This document shows positions 44,144 to 54,098 of a DNA stretch of 64,000 bases, in pieces. A model generated the notes under the pieces. That model had not been told where the DNA came from, searched no databases, and was given only the letters and a program-made list of their open reading frames with translations. Each line of letters opens with the position of its first letter. Position 1 is the stretch's first letter. The position numbers and the translations under genes were made by a program. Source of the DNA: Microcoleus sp. FACHB-672 (GTDB lineage Bacteria > Cyanobacteriota > Cyanobacteriia > Cyanobacteriales > Oscillatoriaceae); the NCBI RefSeq assembly GCF_014695725.1, contig NZ_JACJOU010000015.1:310001-374000 (forward strand). Reading direction: 5' to 3'.

Positions 44144-47100
44144 ATGAACCAACAAAGCACCACGCATGGGGTTGCCGGTTATACCCTAGACGAAAAAATT
44201 CATTCTAGTGCCAAGACACTGATCTATCGCGGGCGTAGAGACTCGGATCAAACCGCGGTGATTATTAAAGTTCTAGACACGGACTATCCTACTTTAACCG
44301 AACTTATCCGTTTTAGGAATCAATATGCGATTACTAAAAATTTAGATGTTGCCGGCATTGTCAAACCCTTAAGCTTGGAAACCTTAAGATATGGCTTCGC
44401 GCTAATATTAGAAGATTTTGGAGCCAAATCTTTAAAAGATTATTTGACATTAAATCCCATCACGCTGAAAGAATTTTTAAGAATCGCCATTCAGATTGTC
44501 AAATCGTTGGAGGAACTTCATCACAATCGCATTATTCATAAAGATATAAAACCTCAAAATATTTTGATTAATCCCGAAAGTTTTGAGATCAAAATTACCG
44601 ATTTTAGCATCTCTTCATTGCTGCCCAGAGAAACCCAAAGTCTCAGCAATCCTAACTGTTTTGAAGGGACGCTTGCCTATATGTCACCCGAACAAACCGG
44701 CAGAATGAATCGGGGCATTGATTATCGCACAGATTTTTATTCTCTCGGAGTAACCTTCTATGAGATGCTGACAGGTCAGCTACCTTTTCTTTCCACTGAT
44801 CCAATGGAATTGGTACACTGCCACATTGCCAAGCAGCCGGTGCCGGCCATTGATATCAATCCAGCGATTCCTCCTGCAATTTCAGATATCGTTATGAAAC
44901 TGATGGCTAAAATTGCTGAAGACAGATATCAGAGTGCCGGAGGTATTTTAGCTGACTTAGAAACCTGTTTAACTCAACTAGAAGCCATCGGCAGAATAGA
45001 AAGTTTTGTTATAGGAAAGCAAGATATTTCAGAACGATTTCAAATTCCAGAAAAGCTTTATGGTCGAGAAGCTGAAATTGAACTTTTAATGGCAGCTTTT
45101 GACCGAGTCAGTGCGAGTTTAGCAGATAAAACAGATGAAACGCAAGCAACGATTGGACAAAACCTGTTAAGAGCCGGCAAAACAGAAATGATGCTAGTAG
45201 CTGGGTATTCCGGGATCGGGAAATCCGCCCTAGTGAATGAAGTACATAAACCGATTGTGCGGCAGCGTGGGTATTTTATATCGGGCAAGTTTGACCAATT
45301 TAAACGAAATATTCCCTTCGCTTCTTTAATTGAAGCATTTCGAGACTTGATGCGGCAGCTTTTAACAGAAAATCTGTTAAAAATAACAACTTGGAAAGAA
45401 ACCCTCGCTCAAGCCTTGGGAGAAAACGGTCAAGTCATTATTGAAGTAATTCCTGAAGTAGAACTTCTGATTGGAAGACAGCCGCCTGTTGCGGAACTCG
45501 GTGCAATAGAATCTCAAAATCGATTTAATCTCGTATTTCAGAACTTTATCCGGGTGTTCACTCAACCAGATCATCCTTTGGTATTATTTTTGGATGATTT
45601 ACAATGGGCAGATTCAGCTTCTCTAAAGTTGATTCAGCTATTGATGAGCGATCCGGATACCAAATATCTGTTGTTAATTGGTGCTTACCGAGATAACGAA
45701 GTTAACTCAGTTCATCCGTTGATACTAACTTTAGATGAAATTAAAAAGACAGGTGCTACTGTCAACCAAATTGTTTTGCAAGCAATTGGAAAGAACGACT
45801 TAACTCGTTTAATTGCAGATACACTTAGCTGTTTGGAAGAACGAGCAGAACTCCTTTCTCAACTGGTGTTTCAAAAAACGGAAGGCAATCCCTTCTTTGC
45901 TACTCAGTTTTTAAAATCGCTGTATGAAGATGGGCTGTTGGAGTACGACCTAACGTGCGACTATTGGCAATGTGACATTGCTAAAATAAAAGCTTTGACA
46001 GTTTCTGATGATGTCGTTGAATTTATGGCATCTCAGTTGCAAAAACTGCCAGTCAAAGCTCAAGAAGTCTTAAAACTAGCTGCTTGTATTGGCCATAAAT
46101 TTGATTTAGAAACCTTATCAATTGTCCAAGAGAAATCGCCAATAGAAACTGCTACTGAATTGTGGAGACCGTTGCAATCTAGCTTAATTTTACCCATTAG
46201 TGAGGTTTATAAATTTTTTCAATCTGAGTCTTTTTCATCTGATTCTAGGACAAATAAATTATCAGTTGAATACAAATTTTTGCATGACCGCGTGCAACAA
46301 GCGGCTTATTCCCTTATCCCAGAAAGCAATAAAAAAGAAACTCACCTAAAAATTGGCCGACTGCTCTTAAAAAATACTAAGTCTGAAGAAATTGAAGAGA
46401 AAATATTTGATATTGTCAACCACCTGAATATCGGGGTTGACTTAATCATAATCAGCAGTCAAGCAGAAAAAGATAAATTGGCTTCCCTAAATCTGATAGC
46501 CGGTCGTAAAGCGAAGTCAGCAACCGCTTATGAACCTGCTGTCAAGTATTTGAATGTGGCATTAGGACTCCTCTCGGTAGATAGCTGGCAGAGTCAGTAC
46601 GATCTAGCACTTAACATTTATGCAGAAGCGGTAGAGTCCGAATACTTAAACATCAACTTTGAGCGGGCAAAGCAACTATCTGAGGAAGTGTTGCAACAGG
46701 CAAAAAGTGTTTTGGACAAAGTTAAAGTTTATGAACTTCAAATCCTGTTTTATGTTAGTCAAAATCAGCCGCACTCAGCGATAGCAACAGCGATGGAAGT
46801 GCTGAAAATGCTGGGGATATCGCTACCGGCAGCCCAGGAAGAAATCAGCGCTTATGCAGAATCGCTCAAAGAAGAATTGACGGTTGGAGTCAAGCGAATT
46901 GAGGATTTAGTAAACTTGCCGGTGATGAGCGATCCCTATCACCTCGCGGCGCTGCGAATTTTAATGAATACACTAGCGCCGGCTTATCAAGCGAATCCCG
47001 CATTGTTGCAACTGGTTGCGTGCAAAATGATCCAGCTATCTATTCAATATGGAAATTCACCTCAGGCTATTTCTGGCTACGGCTATTATGGTGTTCTCTT

Positions 47101-49648
47101 GTGTGGCGTTTACAACGATCTGGAGGCAGGATATAAATTTGGGCAACTCACGGTGAAAGTATGGGAAAAATTTAACGCTCCAGAATTTAAAGTTAAAGCA
47201 CTCAATTTATTTAACGCATTTGTTAGATATTGGAAAGATCATGCAAGAGAAACCATTGAACCCTTGCGAGAATCCGTTCACAGCGGGATAGAAACAGGAG
47301 ATTTAGAATATGCATTTTATAATGCTGTCCATCATGGAAACCACCTTTTCTTTATAGGAGAACCGCTAGATTCCGTGCATCAGAAAATATCTCAATATCT
47401 TGAAATGATGGAGAAACTTAAACTAGAACTTCACATTTCTTGGATCGAGATATGGAAACAACGAGTTTCAAATTTGATGGGTAAATCTGCCGATCCCAGT
47501 TATTTGGTGGGAGAAAGCTTTGATGAATCAAAATCTTTGCCTATTTGGAAATCGAATAATAATGCTTTTCTGCTTTTTAGCCTCTATTGCTGCAAAACAA
47601 TGCTGCTGTATTTATTTAAAGAATCTGATAAAGCAGTGGAAGCCGCTCAGTTAGGGGAAGAATACGAAAAAGGCGGCACCGGCTTGATTTATGTTCCTGA
47701 ATACAACTTCTACTATTCTCTAGCTCTGTTGCGACAATATCCCAATACAAATGCAGCCGCAAGACAGCAGTATTTAGAAAAAGTGGCTTTGAATCAGAAA
47801 AAAATGAAGTTTTGGGCAGAGCGCGCCCCAATGAATTTTCAACATAAATACGATTTAGTAGAAGCAGAAAAAGCGAGGATAGGGGGCGACATTGGACTGG
47901 CAATGAAGTTATACGATTGTGCCATTGCTGGAGCTAAAGAACAGAAATATATTCAAGAAGAAGCATTAGCCAATGAACTGGCAGCAGAATTTTATCTGGA
48001 TTTAGAAAGAGAAAAGATCGCTCAAACTTATCTGACAGATGCTTACTACGGTTACGCTCATTGGGGCGCTATTGCCAAAGTTCAAGATTTAGAAAAAAGA
48101 TATTCTCAATTTCTTACTAGAATCACTTCAAGAGAAACTCCTGGCCTCCTTTCCACCCTAGAAACTCTATTAATAACTAGCACAAAGATGCCGACGGCTA
48201 CCGCGACAAGTCATTCAAACGTACTAGATTTGGCGACGGTGATGAAAGCTTCTCTGGCACTTTCCGAAGAAATTGTTCTGGATAAATTGCTGGATAAATT
48301 GATGAAAGTGATCCTTGAGAGTGCTGGCGCACAACAAGGCTTTCTGATTATGGAAAAAAGCGGTCAACTGGTGATTGAAGCTGAAGGTTCAATTGACCGA
48401 GAAGAAGCCATTGTACTGCAATCAATTCCAATTGATAGCACGCTCAATCTGCCGGCTGCTATCATTAATTATGTTGAAATCACGCAAAGATTTCTGGTTT
48501 TAAATGATGCCGCTCATGAATCAAATTTTGCTTCTGATCCTTACATCTTAACAAAACAGCCAAAATCAATTTTGTGTTTACCGATCCTTCATAAAGGTAA
48601 ACGCCTGGGAATTCTTTACTTAGAAAATAATCTGAGTCCTGGCGTCTTTACCCCGGATAGATTAGATGTTTTAAAATTGTTAACCTCTCAAGCGGCTATC
48701 TCCTTAGAGAATGCTCTGCTTTACCAGAATTTGCAATTTGCTAATCAAGCATTGCAGCAATCTGAAACTCAACTGCACTCCTATGCAACCCAGTTAGAGC
48801 AATCAATTTATGACCTTCAACAAGCTCAAGTTCAGTTAGTTCAAAGTGAAAAAATGTCTTCTCTGGGGCAATTGGTTGCCGGCGTTGCTCACGAAATTAA
48901 TAACCCCGTTGGATTTATTCACGGCAATCTTTCTCACGCAGTGCAATACACTGCCGATCTTCTCAACCATTTGCAACTTTATCAAGAAAACTATCCTAAT
49001 CCGGTGCCGGCAATTCAAGAAGATGCTGAGACAATTGAGTTAGAGTATCTCATTGAAGATTTGCCGAAAATGCTTTCTTCTATGAGAGTCGGGACTGATC
49101 GGATTCAAGAAATCGTTAAATCCTTAAAGAATTTCTCTCGAAAAGATACTGGCGCATTGCAAGCCGTTGATATTCATTGTGGGATTGATAGCACTCTGTT
49201 AATCCTCAACCACCGGCTGAAAGCCAGAGGTTCACATCCTGGAATTCAAGTGATTAAAGAGTATGGGAAGTTGCCTTTAGTTGAGTGCTATCCCGGACAG
49301 CTCAACCAGGTATTTATGAATTTAATTGCCAATGCGATTGATGCTTTAGAAGAGTCTTTTACCATTGATCAAAAGCCCAGTAAAATTCTAATTTGTACAG
49401 AAGCTTTGAGCGACAGTTGGGTGACAATTCGCATTGCAGACAACGGCGTGGGAATGACCGAAGATGTGCGTTCCAAGCTTTTTCAAACATTCTTCACGAC
49501 GAAACCTACAGATAAGGGCACAGGCTTAGGGTTGTCGATTAGCTATCAAATTGTGGTGCAAAAACATGGAGGAGATCTGACCTGTATTTCTGCGCCGGCA
49601 CAAGGAACTGAATTTATCATTAAGTTGCCAATAAGAGAGGTTGACTAA
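44144..49648 (+). CDS. Trifunctional Ser/Thr kinase / AAA ATPase / sensor histidine kinase (HstK-like)
   Basis: 1834 residues. Order: eukaryotic-type Ser/Thr kinase (about 15-280; catalytic loop IIHKDIKPQNILIN, and EGTLAYMSPEQTGRMNR); AAA ATPase (about 300-620; Walker A GYSGIGKSA near 355, Walker B LVLFLDDLQWAD); a long helical TPR-like region (about 760-1350); GAF (about 1360-1530); HisKA (QSEKMSSLGQLVAGVAHEINNP, near 1570) and HATPase (IADNGVGMTEDV, GTGLGLSISYQ). The DFG motif of the kinase reads DFS, as in the Nostoc HstK family. Known members bridge Ser/Thr and two-component signalling in heterocyst and stress responses. Input is probably through GAF/TPR; no cognate regulator is adjacent. 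The kinase end matches the gene at 28909. Confidence 0.94.
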   Translation: MNQQSTTHGVAGYTLDEKIHSSAKTLIYRGRRDSDQTAVIIKVLDTDYPTLTELIRFRNQYAITKNLDVAGIVKPLSLETLRYGFALILEDFGAKSLKDYLTLNPITLKEFLRIAIQIVKSLEELHHNRIIHKDIKPQNILINPESFEIKITDFSISSLLPRETQSLSNPNCFEGTLAYMSPEQTGRMNRGIDYRTDFYSLGVTFYEMLTGQLPFLSTDPMELVHCHIAKQPVPAIDINPAIPPAISDIVMKLMAKIAEDRYQSAGGILADLETCLTQLEAIGRIESFVIGKQDISERFQIPEKLYGREAEIELLMAAFDRVSASLADKTDETQATIGQNLLRAGKTEMMLVAGYSGIGKSALVNEVHKPIVRQRGYFISGKFDQFKRNIPFASLIEAFRDLMRQLLTENLLKITTWKETLAQALGENGQVIIEVIPEVELLIGRQPPVAELGAIESQNRFNLVFQNFIRVFTQPDHPLVLFLDDLQWADSASLKLIQLLMSDPDTKYLLLIGAYRDNEVNSVHPLILTLDEIKKTGATVNQIVLQAIGKNDLTRLIADTLSCLEERAELLSQLVFQKTEGNPFFATQFLKSLYEDGLLEYDLTCDYWQCDIAKIKALTVSDDVVEFMASQLQKLPVKAQEVLKLAACIGHKFDLETLSIVQEKSPIETATELWRPLQSSLILPISEVYKFFQSESFSSDSRTNKLSVEYKFLHDRVQQAAYSLIPESNKKETHLKIGRLLLKNTKSEEIEEKIFDIVNHLNIGVDLIIISSQAEKDKLASLNLIAGRKAKSATAYEPAVKYLNVALGLLSVDSWQSQYDLALNIYAEAVESEYLNINFERAKQLSEEVLQQAKSVLDKVKVYELQILFYVSQNQPHSAIATAMEVLKMLGISLPAAQEEISAYAESLKEELTVGVKRIEDLVNLPVMSDPYHLAALRILMNTLAPAYQANPALLQLVACKMIQLSIQYGNSPQAISGYGYYGVLLCGVYNDLEAGYKFGQLTVKVWEKFNAPEFKVKALNLFNAFVRYWKDHARETIEPLRESVHSGIETGDLEYAFYNAVHHGNHLFFIGEPLDSVHQKISQYLEMMEKLKLELHISWIEIWKQRVSNLMGKSADPSYLVGESFDESKSLPIWKSNNNAFLLFSLYCCKTMLLYLFKESDKAVEAAQLGEEYEKGGTGLIYVPEYNFYYSLALLRQYPNTNAAARQQYLEKVALNQKKMKFWAERAPMNFQHKYDLVEAEKARIGGDIGLAMKLYDCAIAGAKEQKYIQEEALANELAAEFYLDLEREKIAQTYLTDAYYGYAHWGAIAKVQDLEKRYSQFLTRITSRETPGLLSTLETLLITSTKMPTATATSHSNVLDLATVMKASLALSEEIVLDKLLDKLMKVILESAGAQQGFLIMEKSGQLVIEAEGSIDREEAIVLQSIPIDSTLNLPAAIINYVEITQRFLVLNDAAHESNFASDPYILTKQPKSILCLPILHKGKRLGILYLENNLSPGVFTPDRLDVLKLLTSQAAISLENALLYQNLQFANQALQQSETQLHSYATQLEQSIYDLQQAQVQLVQSEKMSSLGQLVAGVAHEINNPVGFIHGNLSHAVQYTADLLNHLQLYQENYPNPVPAIQEDAETIELEYLIEDLPKMLSSMRVGTDRIQEIVKSLKNFSRKDTGALQAVDIHCGIDSTLLILNHRLKARGSHPGIQVIKEYGKLPLVECYPGQLNQVFMNLIANAIDALEESFTIDQKPSKILICTEALSDSWVTIRIADNGVGMTEDVRSKLFQTFFTTKPTDKGTGLGLSISYQIVVQKHGGDLTCISAPAQGTEFIIKLPIREVD

Positions 49649-49708
49649 CAGCCGGCTTGCCATTGTAACCCTACGCGGCTGTATCAGTAGAACCCTCTTG
49701 TACCCTAA

Positions 49709-51298
49709 TTATATCCAAGAACGGAACCACATCCGGTGATTAAAATCAGCTTGCGATATCGGCAACCCCCAATAAACCGGCAGCCAGAAAACTAAGGCAA
49801 TTAGAATTGCAAAAATTGCGGTTACCCCCAAAATGCGATGTAGCTTTTGGTAACTCCGAAGCCAGCGCTCAACCACCCAGGCAAGTGCTAAAAATGAAAA
49901 GACAGAAGCGCTCATATAAAGATAGATAAAAGTGCAGCGAGTGACCCCCATCCAAGGCAGCCAATTTGCCGCATAATTAATAACTAAATAAAACGGTGTC
50001 CACAATGTTGGCGCACCCCACCGGCTGCCATTGACCGGATAGTTAACAGGTTGGCGATCTGCGGCGACTTTTTCATCAGTTAGCCACATCCACACCTGAT
50101 GTGCTAATAGTAAAAATAACAGCAAAATTGTAGAACTTGAAAGCCACCACAAGCCCGGATTTCCCATTGCGTGAACATCATAAATGACCTGGCCGGCACC
50201 TTCAGGTAAAGGAGGATAAATGGGAACCAACTCAGTAGTATTCCGAGCTTTCTCAAAAAGATACACCATCGGTCGGAGCATGAACGGCCAAGTGTACCAG
50301 GCCGAACAATAAGGATGGACATCCTTCCCGTTAGGCATCCCCTTGTGAAAAGTCAAAATTGCTTTGTGTACGCCCCAAAATCCATAATCTGTATTGATTT
50401 GCAAGTGAGGAATCCAGACCAAACAATACACAACTGCGGGGATCATACCTAAATACAAAAGCATCTGCCAGAGAGGCAATCGCCTTAAATTTTGCAGAGG
50501 CGTTTGATTTTTACCCACGCGAACCCATTTTAGCTTTGAGAGTTTCGCTTGGAATTTCGGATAGTCTAAATCGAAAACATCAATGGTTAAATTCAAAATA
50601 GTCGGAAGCCAAGCAGCCAGCCAAACTAAATAAATTCCTAGTAAAAATCCTAAGCCATTCCACTTAACCGCAACAGATGCGCCCAAACAAATGCCGGCAA
50701 AAATTAACCAAATTGAACGCCGCTTCCCTCGACTATCTAATGCCAACAAGAATAACCAGTGTCCCAAAAATCCAAAAAACACCAAATACAAATTAATTAA
50801 GGCATAGCGAGACTCCACTAACAGCAAACCATCAGTTGCAGTTAGCAAGCCGGCAATTAACGCGTAACTGCGCCGATGACTGAGTTGGTACGCAAGACCG
50901 GCAACCACTAACGGCAATAAAGACCCAACAAAAGCATTCAACCAGCGATAACTAAACGGAGAAAGCAGAATGCCGGTGAATCCGTTCGGTGCCCCGGTTC
51001 CGAATGGCAAGTGAGAACCGATTAAAATCCCCAAGGCAATCATATATTTGCCCAAAGGCGGATGGGCATCAAACAGCGGCACCCCCTCTAAATAATTGAG
51101 GGCATATTTTGCATAATAAACCTCATCAAACACTAACGTATTAAATTGGTTTAGCCGCCAAAACCGCAGAGTCGCTGCCAAAAGAAAAATGCCGGCTATT
51201 GCTATCCAAAACCCAAAAACAGGCTGGGGAGTTAGCTGTTTCAGGAATTTTGGTTTTGAGATTTGAGACTTTGGATTCATCTTGAGTAATGGCGTCAT
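49709..51298 (-). CDS. PMT-family (GT39) phospholipid carrier-dependent glycosyltransferase
   Basis: 529 residues on the minus strand from ATG 51298, preceded by AAGGAA; a longer frame from 51364 is less likely. A multi-pass membrane enzyme: about ten hydrophobic segments are visible (for example FWIAIAGIFLLAATLRFW, LVVAGLAYQLS, WLIFAGICLGASVAVKW). The catalytic-loop signatures TLVFDEVYYAKYA and DAHPPLGKYMIALGI are those of protein O-mannosyltransferase-like enzymes, which use lipid-linked sugars on the outer face of the membrane. The acceptor (protein or lipid/glycan) is unknown. It converges with the HstK-like gene and stands divergent from the NCS2 permease. Confidence 0.9.
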   Translation of the reverse strand: MTPLLKMNPKSQISKPKFLKQLTPQPVFGFWIAIAGIFLLAATLRFWRLNQFNTLVFDEVYYAKYALNYLEGVPLFDAHPPLGKYMIALGILIGSHLPFGTGAPNGFTGILLSPFSYRWLNAFVGSLLPLVVAGLAYQLSHRRSYALIAGLLTATDGLLLVESRYALINLYLVFFGFLGHWLFLLALDSRGKRRSIWLIFAGICLGASVAVKWNGLGFLLGIYLVWLAAWLPTILNLTIDVFDLDYPKFQAKLSKLKWVRVGKNQTPLQNLRRLPLWQMLLYLGMIPAVVYCLVWIPHLQINTDYGFWGVHKAILTFHKGMPNGKDVHPYCSAWYTWPFMLRPMVYLFEKARNTTELVPIYPPLPEGAGQVIYDVHAMGNPGLWWLSSSTILLLFLLLAHQVWMWLTDEKVAADRQPVNYPVNGSRWGAPTLWTPFYLVINYAANWLPWMGVTRCTFIYLYMSASVFSFLALAWVVERWLRSYQKLHRILGVTAIFAILIALVFWLPVYWGLPISQADFNHRMWFRSWI

Positions 51299-51471
51299 TG
51301 TTCCTTCGCCGTTTATCCTCTGTGTACAATTTGTTAACTTTTGACCGATGACGGATGGTGCCATTAGCCCCGGTACAAAACGTAATTGTGTAGTATTGTG
51401 CCAAAACTTGCTAGAGAAAACTGTACTCTAATCGCATTGTTTGCGAACTTTAGCGATAACCCCTCAAGATC

Positions 51472-52902
51472 ATGAGTAATTTCGACGCAAATTCAGGATC
51501 TCAGCCTCCCAAGCAGCCGCCTGCTGCCGGTGTGCTGGGAAACATTGCCAAATTCTTCAAGTTTGCAGAATACCAGACCAATTTCCGCACAGAAGTGCTG
51601 GCTGGAGTCACGACGTTTATGACGATGGCTTATATTCTGGCAGTTAATCCAGGGATTTTGTCTAATGCCATCTTTGTGCGACAACCAGGGGATCTATTGG
51701 GGGAATTGGTAATTGCAACAGCAATCTCCTCTGCGATTGGCACCCTGGCGATGGCCTTAATTGCCAATTATCCCTTCGCCCTCGCCCCCGGCATGGGCTT
51801 GAATGCCTTTTTTGCCTTCTCTGTTGTTCTCAAACTCGGAATCAGCTGGCGCGTGGCACTGACTGCCGTGCTGATTGAAGGGCTGATTGTCATTGCCCTC
51901 ACCGTCTCCAACATTCGTAGCCAAATTCTCACAGCAATTCCCGAATGCCTCAAACAATCAACAGCGGCGGGTATTGGCTTATTTCTCGCCTACATCGCCC
52001 TCGCTGGCGATCCAGTCACCGGCGGTGCCGGCATTATTGTCGCCGATCCTGTAACCAAAACTGCCTTGGGAAACTTCAATCAGCCGCAAACTCTGATGGC
52101 AATTGCCGGCATTGCGATAGCATCGGCTTTAGTGGCCCGCCGCATCAAAGGCGCACTTTTGTGGGCAATTTTGGCCACAGCTTTGCTGGGATGGATTTTG
52201 GGTGTCTCCCCTTGGCCAAATGGGATTGTCGCCTTGCCTCAGATGCCAGTAGATTTGGTGGGCCAAGCGATTATCGGGTTGAGTGGGCTAACGCAAAGCA
52301 ATTTCTGGGACGTGCTAGCCGTTACCTTTGTCTTTTTCTTTGTTGACTTATTTGACACCATTGGCACTCTTGCCGGTGTGGGCATTCAAGCCGGCTACAT
52401 TGATAAAAACGGTGAATTGCCCCGTTCCAAGGAAGCATTACTAGCCGATGCGCTAGGCACTACGATTGGTGCTGTTTTGGGAACTTCCTGCGTCACCACT
52501 TATATTGAATCCGCTGCCGGTGTTTCTGAAGGGGGGCGCACCGGCTTTACGGCTGTCATTGTCGCGGTATTGTTTGCCCTATCGGTGTTTTTTATTCCCT
52601 TACTTTCCGCAATTCCCGCCTATGCAACCACCCCTGCACTGCTCATTGTCGGTGTTTTGATGGCCGGCAACGTTCGGGGAATTCATTGGGATGATCCGGC
52701 AGAGTCCATTCCTTCATTTTTAACAATTTTGATTATGCCGTTGGCTTTTTCAATTGCTGAAGGATTAGCCATCGGTTTTATTACTTATCCGCTTCTCAAA
52801 ACCTTTCAAGGCAAAGCCCATGAAGTCAAGCCGGCAGTTTGGATTCTAGCCGGCGTTTTTGTGTTGAGATTTGTTTTGATGGCACTTAAACCTGGAACTT
52901 AA
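51472..52902 (+). CDS. NCS2 family purine (guanine/hypoxanthine-type) permease
   Basis: 476 residues with about 12-14 hydrophobic segments. The opening KFFKFAEYQTNFRTEVLAGVTTFMTMAYILAVNPGILS is characteristic of AzgA-like NCS2 permeases, as are NYPFALAPGMGLNAFFAF and FVFFFVDLFDTIGTLAGVG. It imports purine bases by proton symport. An N-terminal Gln/Pro-rich stretch (SQPPKQPPAAG) precedes the first segment. No regulatory element was recognised upstream (about 170 bp divergent region). Base specificity cannot be read from the sequence. Confidence 0.93.
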   Translation: MSNFDANSGSQPPKQPPAAGVLGNIAKFFKFAEYQTNFRTEVLAGVTTFMTMAYILAVNPGILSNAIFVRQPGDLLGELVIATAISSAIGTLAMALIANYPFALAPGMGLNAFFAFSVVLKLGISWRVALTAVLIEGLIVIALTVSNIRSQILTAIPECLKQSTAAGIGLFLAYIALAGDPVTGGAGIIVADPVTKTALGNFNQPQTLMAIAGIAIASALVARRIKGALLWAILATALLGWILGVSPWPNGIVALPQMPVDLVGQAIIGLSGLTQSNFWDVLAVTFVFFFVDLFDTIGTLAGVGIQAGYIDKNGELPRSKEALLADALGTTIGAVLGTSCVTTYIESAAGVSEGGRTGFTAVIVAVLFALSVFFIPLLSAIPAYATTPALLIVGVLMAGNVRGIHWDDPAESIPSFLTILIMPLAFSIAEGLAIGFITYPLLKTFQGKAHEVKPAVWILAGVFVLRFVLMALKPGT

Positions 52903-52939
52903 ATTTGGTTAGTTAATTAGCTTGTGTACGATTGTCAAA

Positions 52940-53455
52940 TTAAACTCGGAATAGCGCCTGCACCTGCATCAGCGGTAATTGCCAGAGTAATTCTGGCTGC
53001 CAATCATCGGGGTCAAATAAACAGTAACGACCGCGCTGGTAAGCTGTCCAAAGTCTCTCGCCGGTAATTGGGTTGCGCCGGTCTGTTTGAGGTCTTTGCA
53101 GCAGTCCAAGCAGCCGTAGGAGATTAAGTGGTCTTAACTTCGCCCCCAGCAAAAAAGCCTGAAGTTCAGCCTCACCGGCAGCATCGATTCCATAATCGGT
53201 GAGAACGTGGATGCCATCATGTAGCTGTTGGCGTCTTGGGCCGGTGCTGATGGGTTCGAGTTGATGCCGATCCAGGAAATCTGCCCAAGCGCGGCCAAAG
53301 CTGCCGGTGGGGAGTGCTTGCAATTGCTTAAGATTGACAATCTGACACGCATTCATCCCACAAAGCCTGCTCACACGATCCTCCCGATTCTGGAGTTGCT
53401 GGAAACGAGGGGCACTGTTGGACGCAAGCTTGGGTGAAGTGAGAACTTGTAACAT
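52940..53455 (-). CDS. Coq4-family protein
   Basis: 171 residues on the minus strand. It carries the Coq4 signature HDxxH-x11-E: His79-Asp80 and His83 in LHDGIHVLTDYG, then Glu95 in AAGEAEL. Coq4 organises (and may act in) quinone head-group modification in ubiquinone synthesis; cyanobacterial relatives may act in plastoquinone or related metabolism, which is inference. The N-terminal PTGSFGRAWADFLDRHQLEPIS also matches. A UbiH-type hydroxylase gene lies about 2 kb away on the other strand. Start is uncertain; the first 40 residues are weakly conserved. Confidence 0.82.
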   Translation of the reverse strand: MLQVLTSPKLASNSAPRFQQLQNREDRVSRLCGMNACQIVNLKQLQALPTGSFGRAWADFLDRHQLEPISTGPRRQQLHDGIHVLTDYGIDAAGEAELQAFLLGAKLRPLNLLRLLGLLQRPQTDRRNPITGERLWTAYQRGRYCLFDPDDWQPELLWQLPLMQVQALFRV

Positions 53456-54098
53456 GGTGAGATCAGCTCCTCTTGAGTGTAACGGGAAGAAGTGTGCGAG
53501 ACTTGTGGGCGGAGTCCGGGAGGCAGTCTTACCCCTGAGGGGTATAACCCCTCATTAACTCCTTATTAACTAATAACAACTTACACAACCTACTGTCCAT
53601 AAAAAATCGATGAAGTTTCCATAAAGAGTTGGCTGGAAGCTGTGAAGAGAATTAATAATAAAATTATTTGCAAAAATCGGGATAAAACACCGTAATTCTA
53701 CTGAGAAAAACTGAGATTCAAAGGCAACTCGCCTTGCTAGGAAATCTTGCCACAGTTCGGACGGCTTTTCAAGAACAGTGTTCACAACCGGGGCTTAAGA
53801 GACTTTTTATATTTAGTCGTTTTTCTTATAGGGAAAGGGTTCTTAGGGATAAATACTTTGGCAGGAGCAACCCAGAAATAGACTTTTCTGAAAAACATCT
53901 AAAACCCGCCATCCTTCCGTGCTTTTTGGCAAAGGTTTCCTTCCTTCTCTCATAATCAAAGCGGACGATCCGGAGGAGTCCAGAATTTTTGCAACCAGTA
54001 GATTAAAAAGTGAGAAAGCCGCCCAGAATTCCAGTTTTATATGTTTTCGGTGTTCAGTTTGAGGGTAAATGGAATTAGTAAAAGAGGCAGGAAGGGCT
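53456..54098. other. 640-bp stretch without a credible gene
   Basis: Only short frames are present, none convincing. A perfect 13-bp palindrome ACCCCTGAGGGGT lies at 53531-53543, followed by a partial repeat (ACCCCTC), in the upstream region of the Coq4-like gene; it could be a regulatory site. The rest is AT-rich. The promoter for the divergent EEP-type gene must lie here. Confidence 0.5.

Noticed and set aside
51365-51471. Purine riboswitch ahead of the NCS2 permease
   Set aside because: The leader is short and I could not outline the three-stem junction or conserved loops of the purine aptamer.
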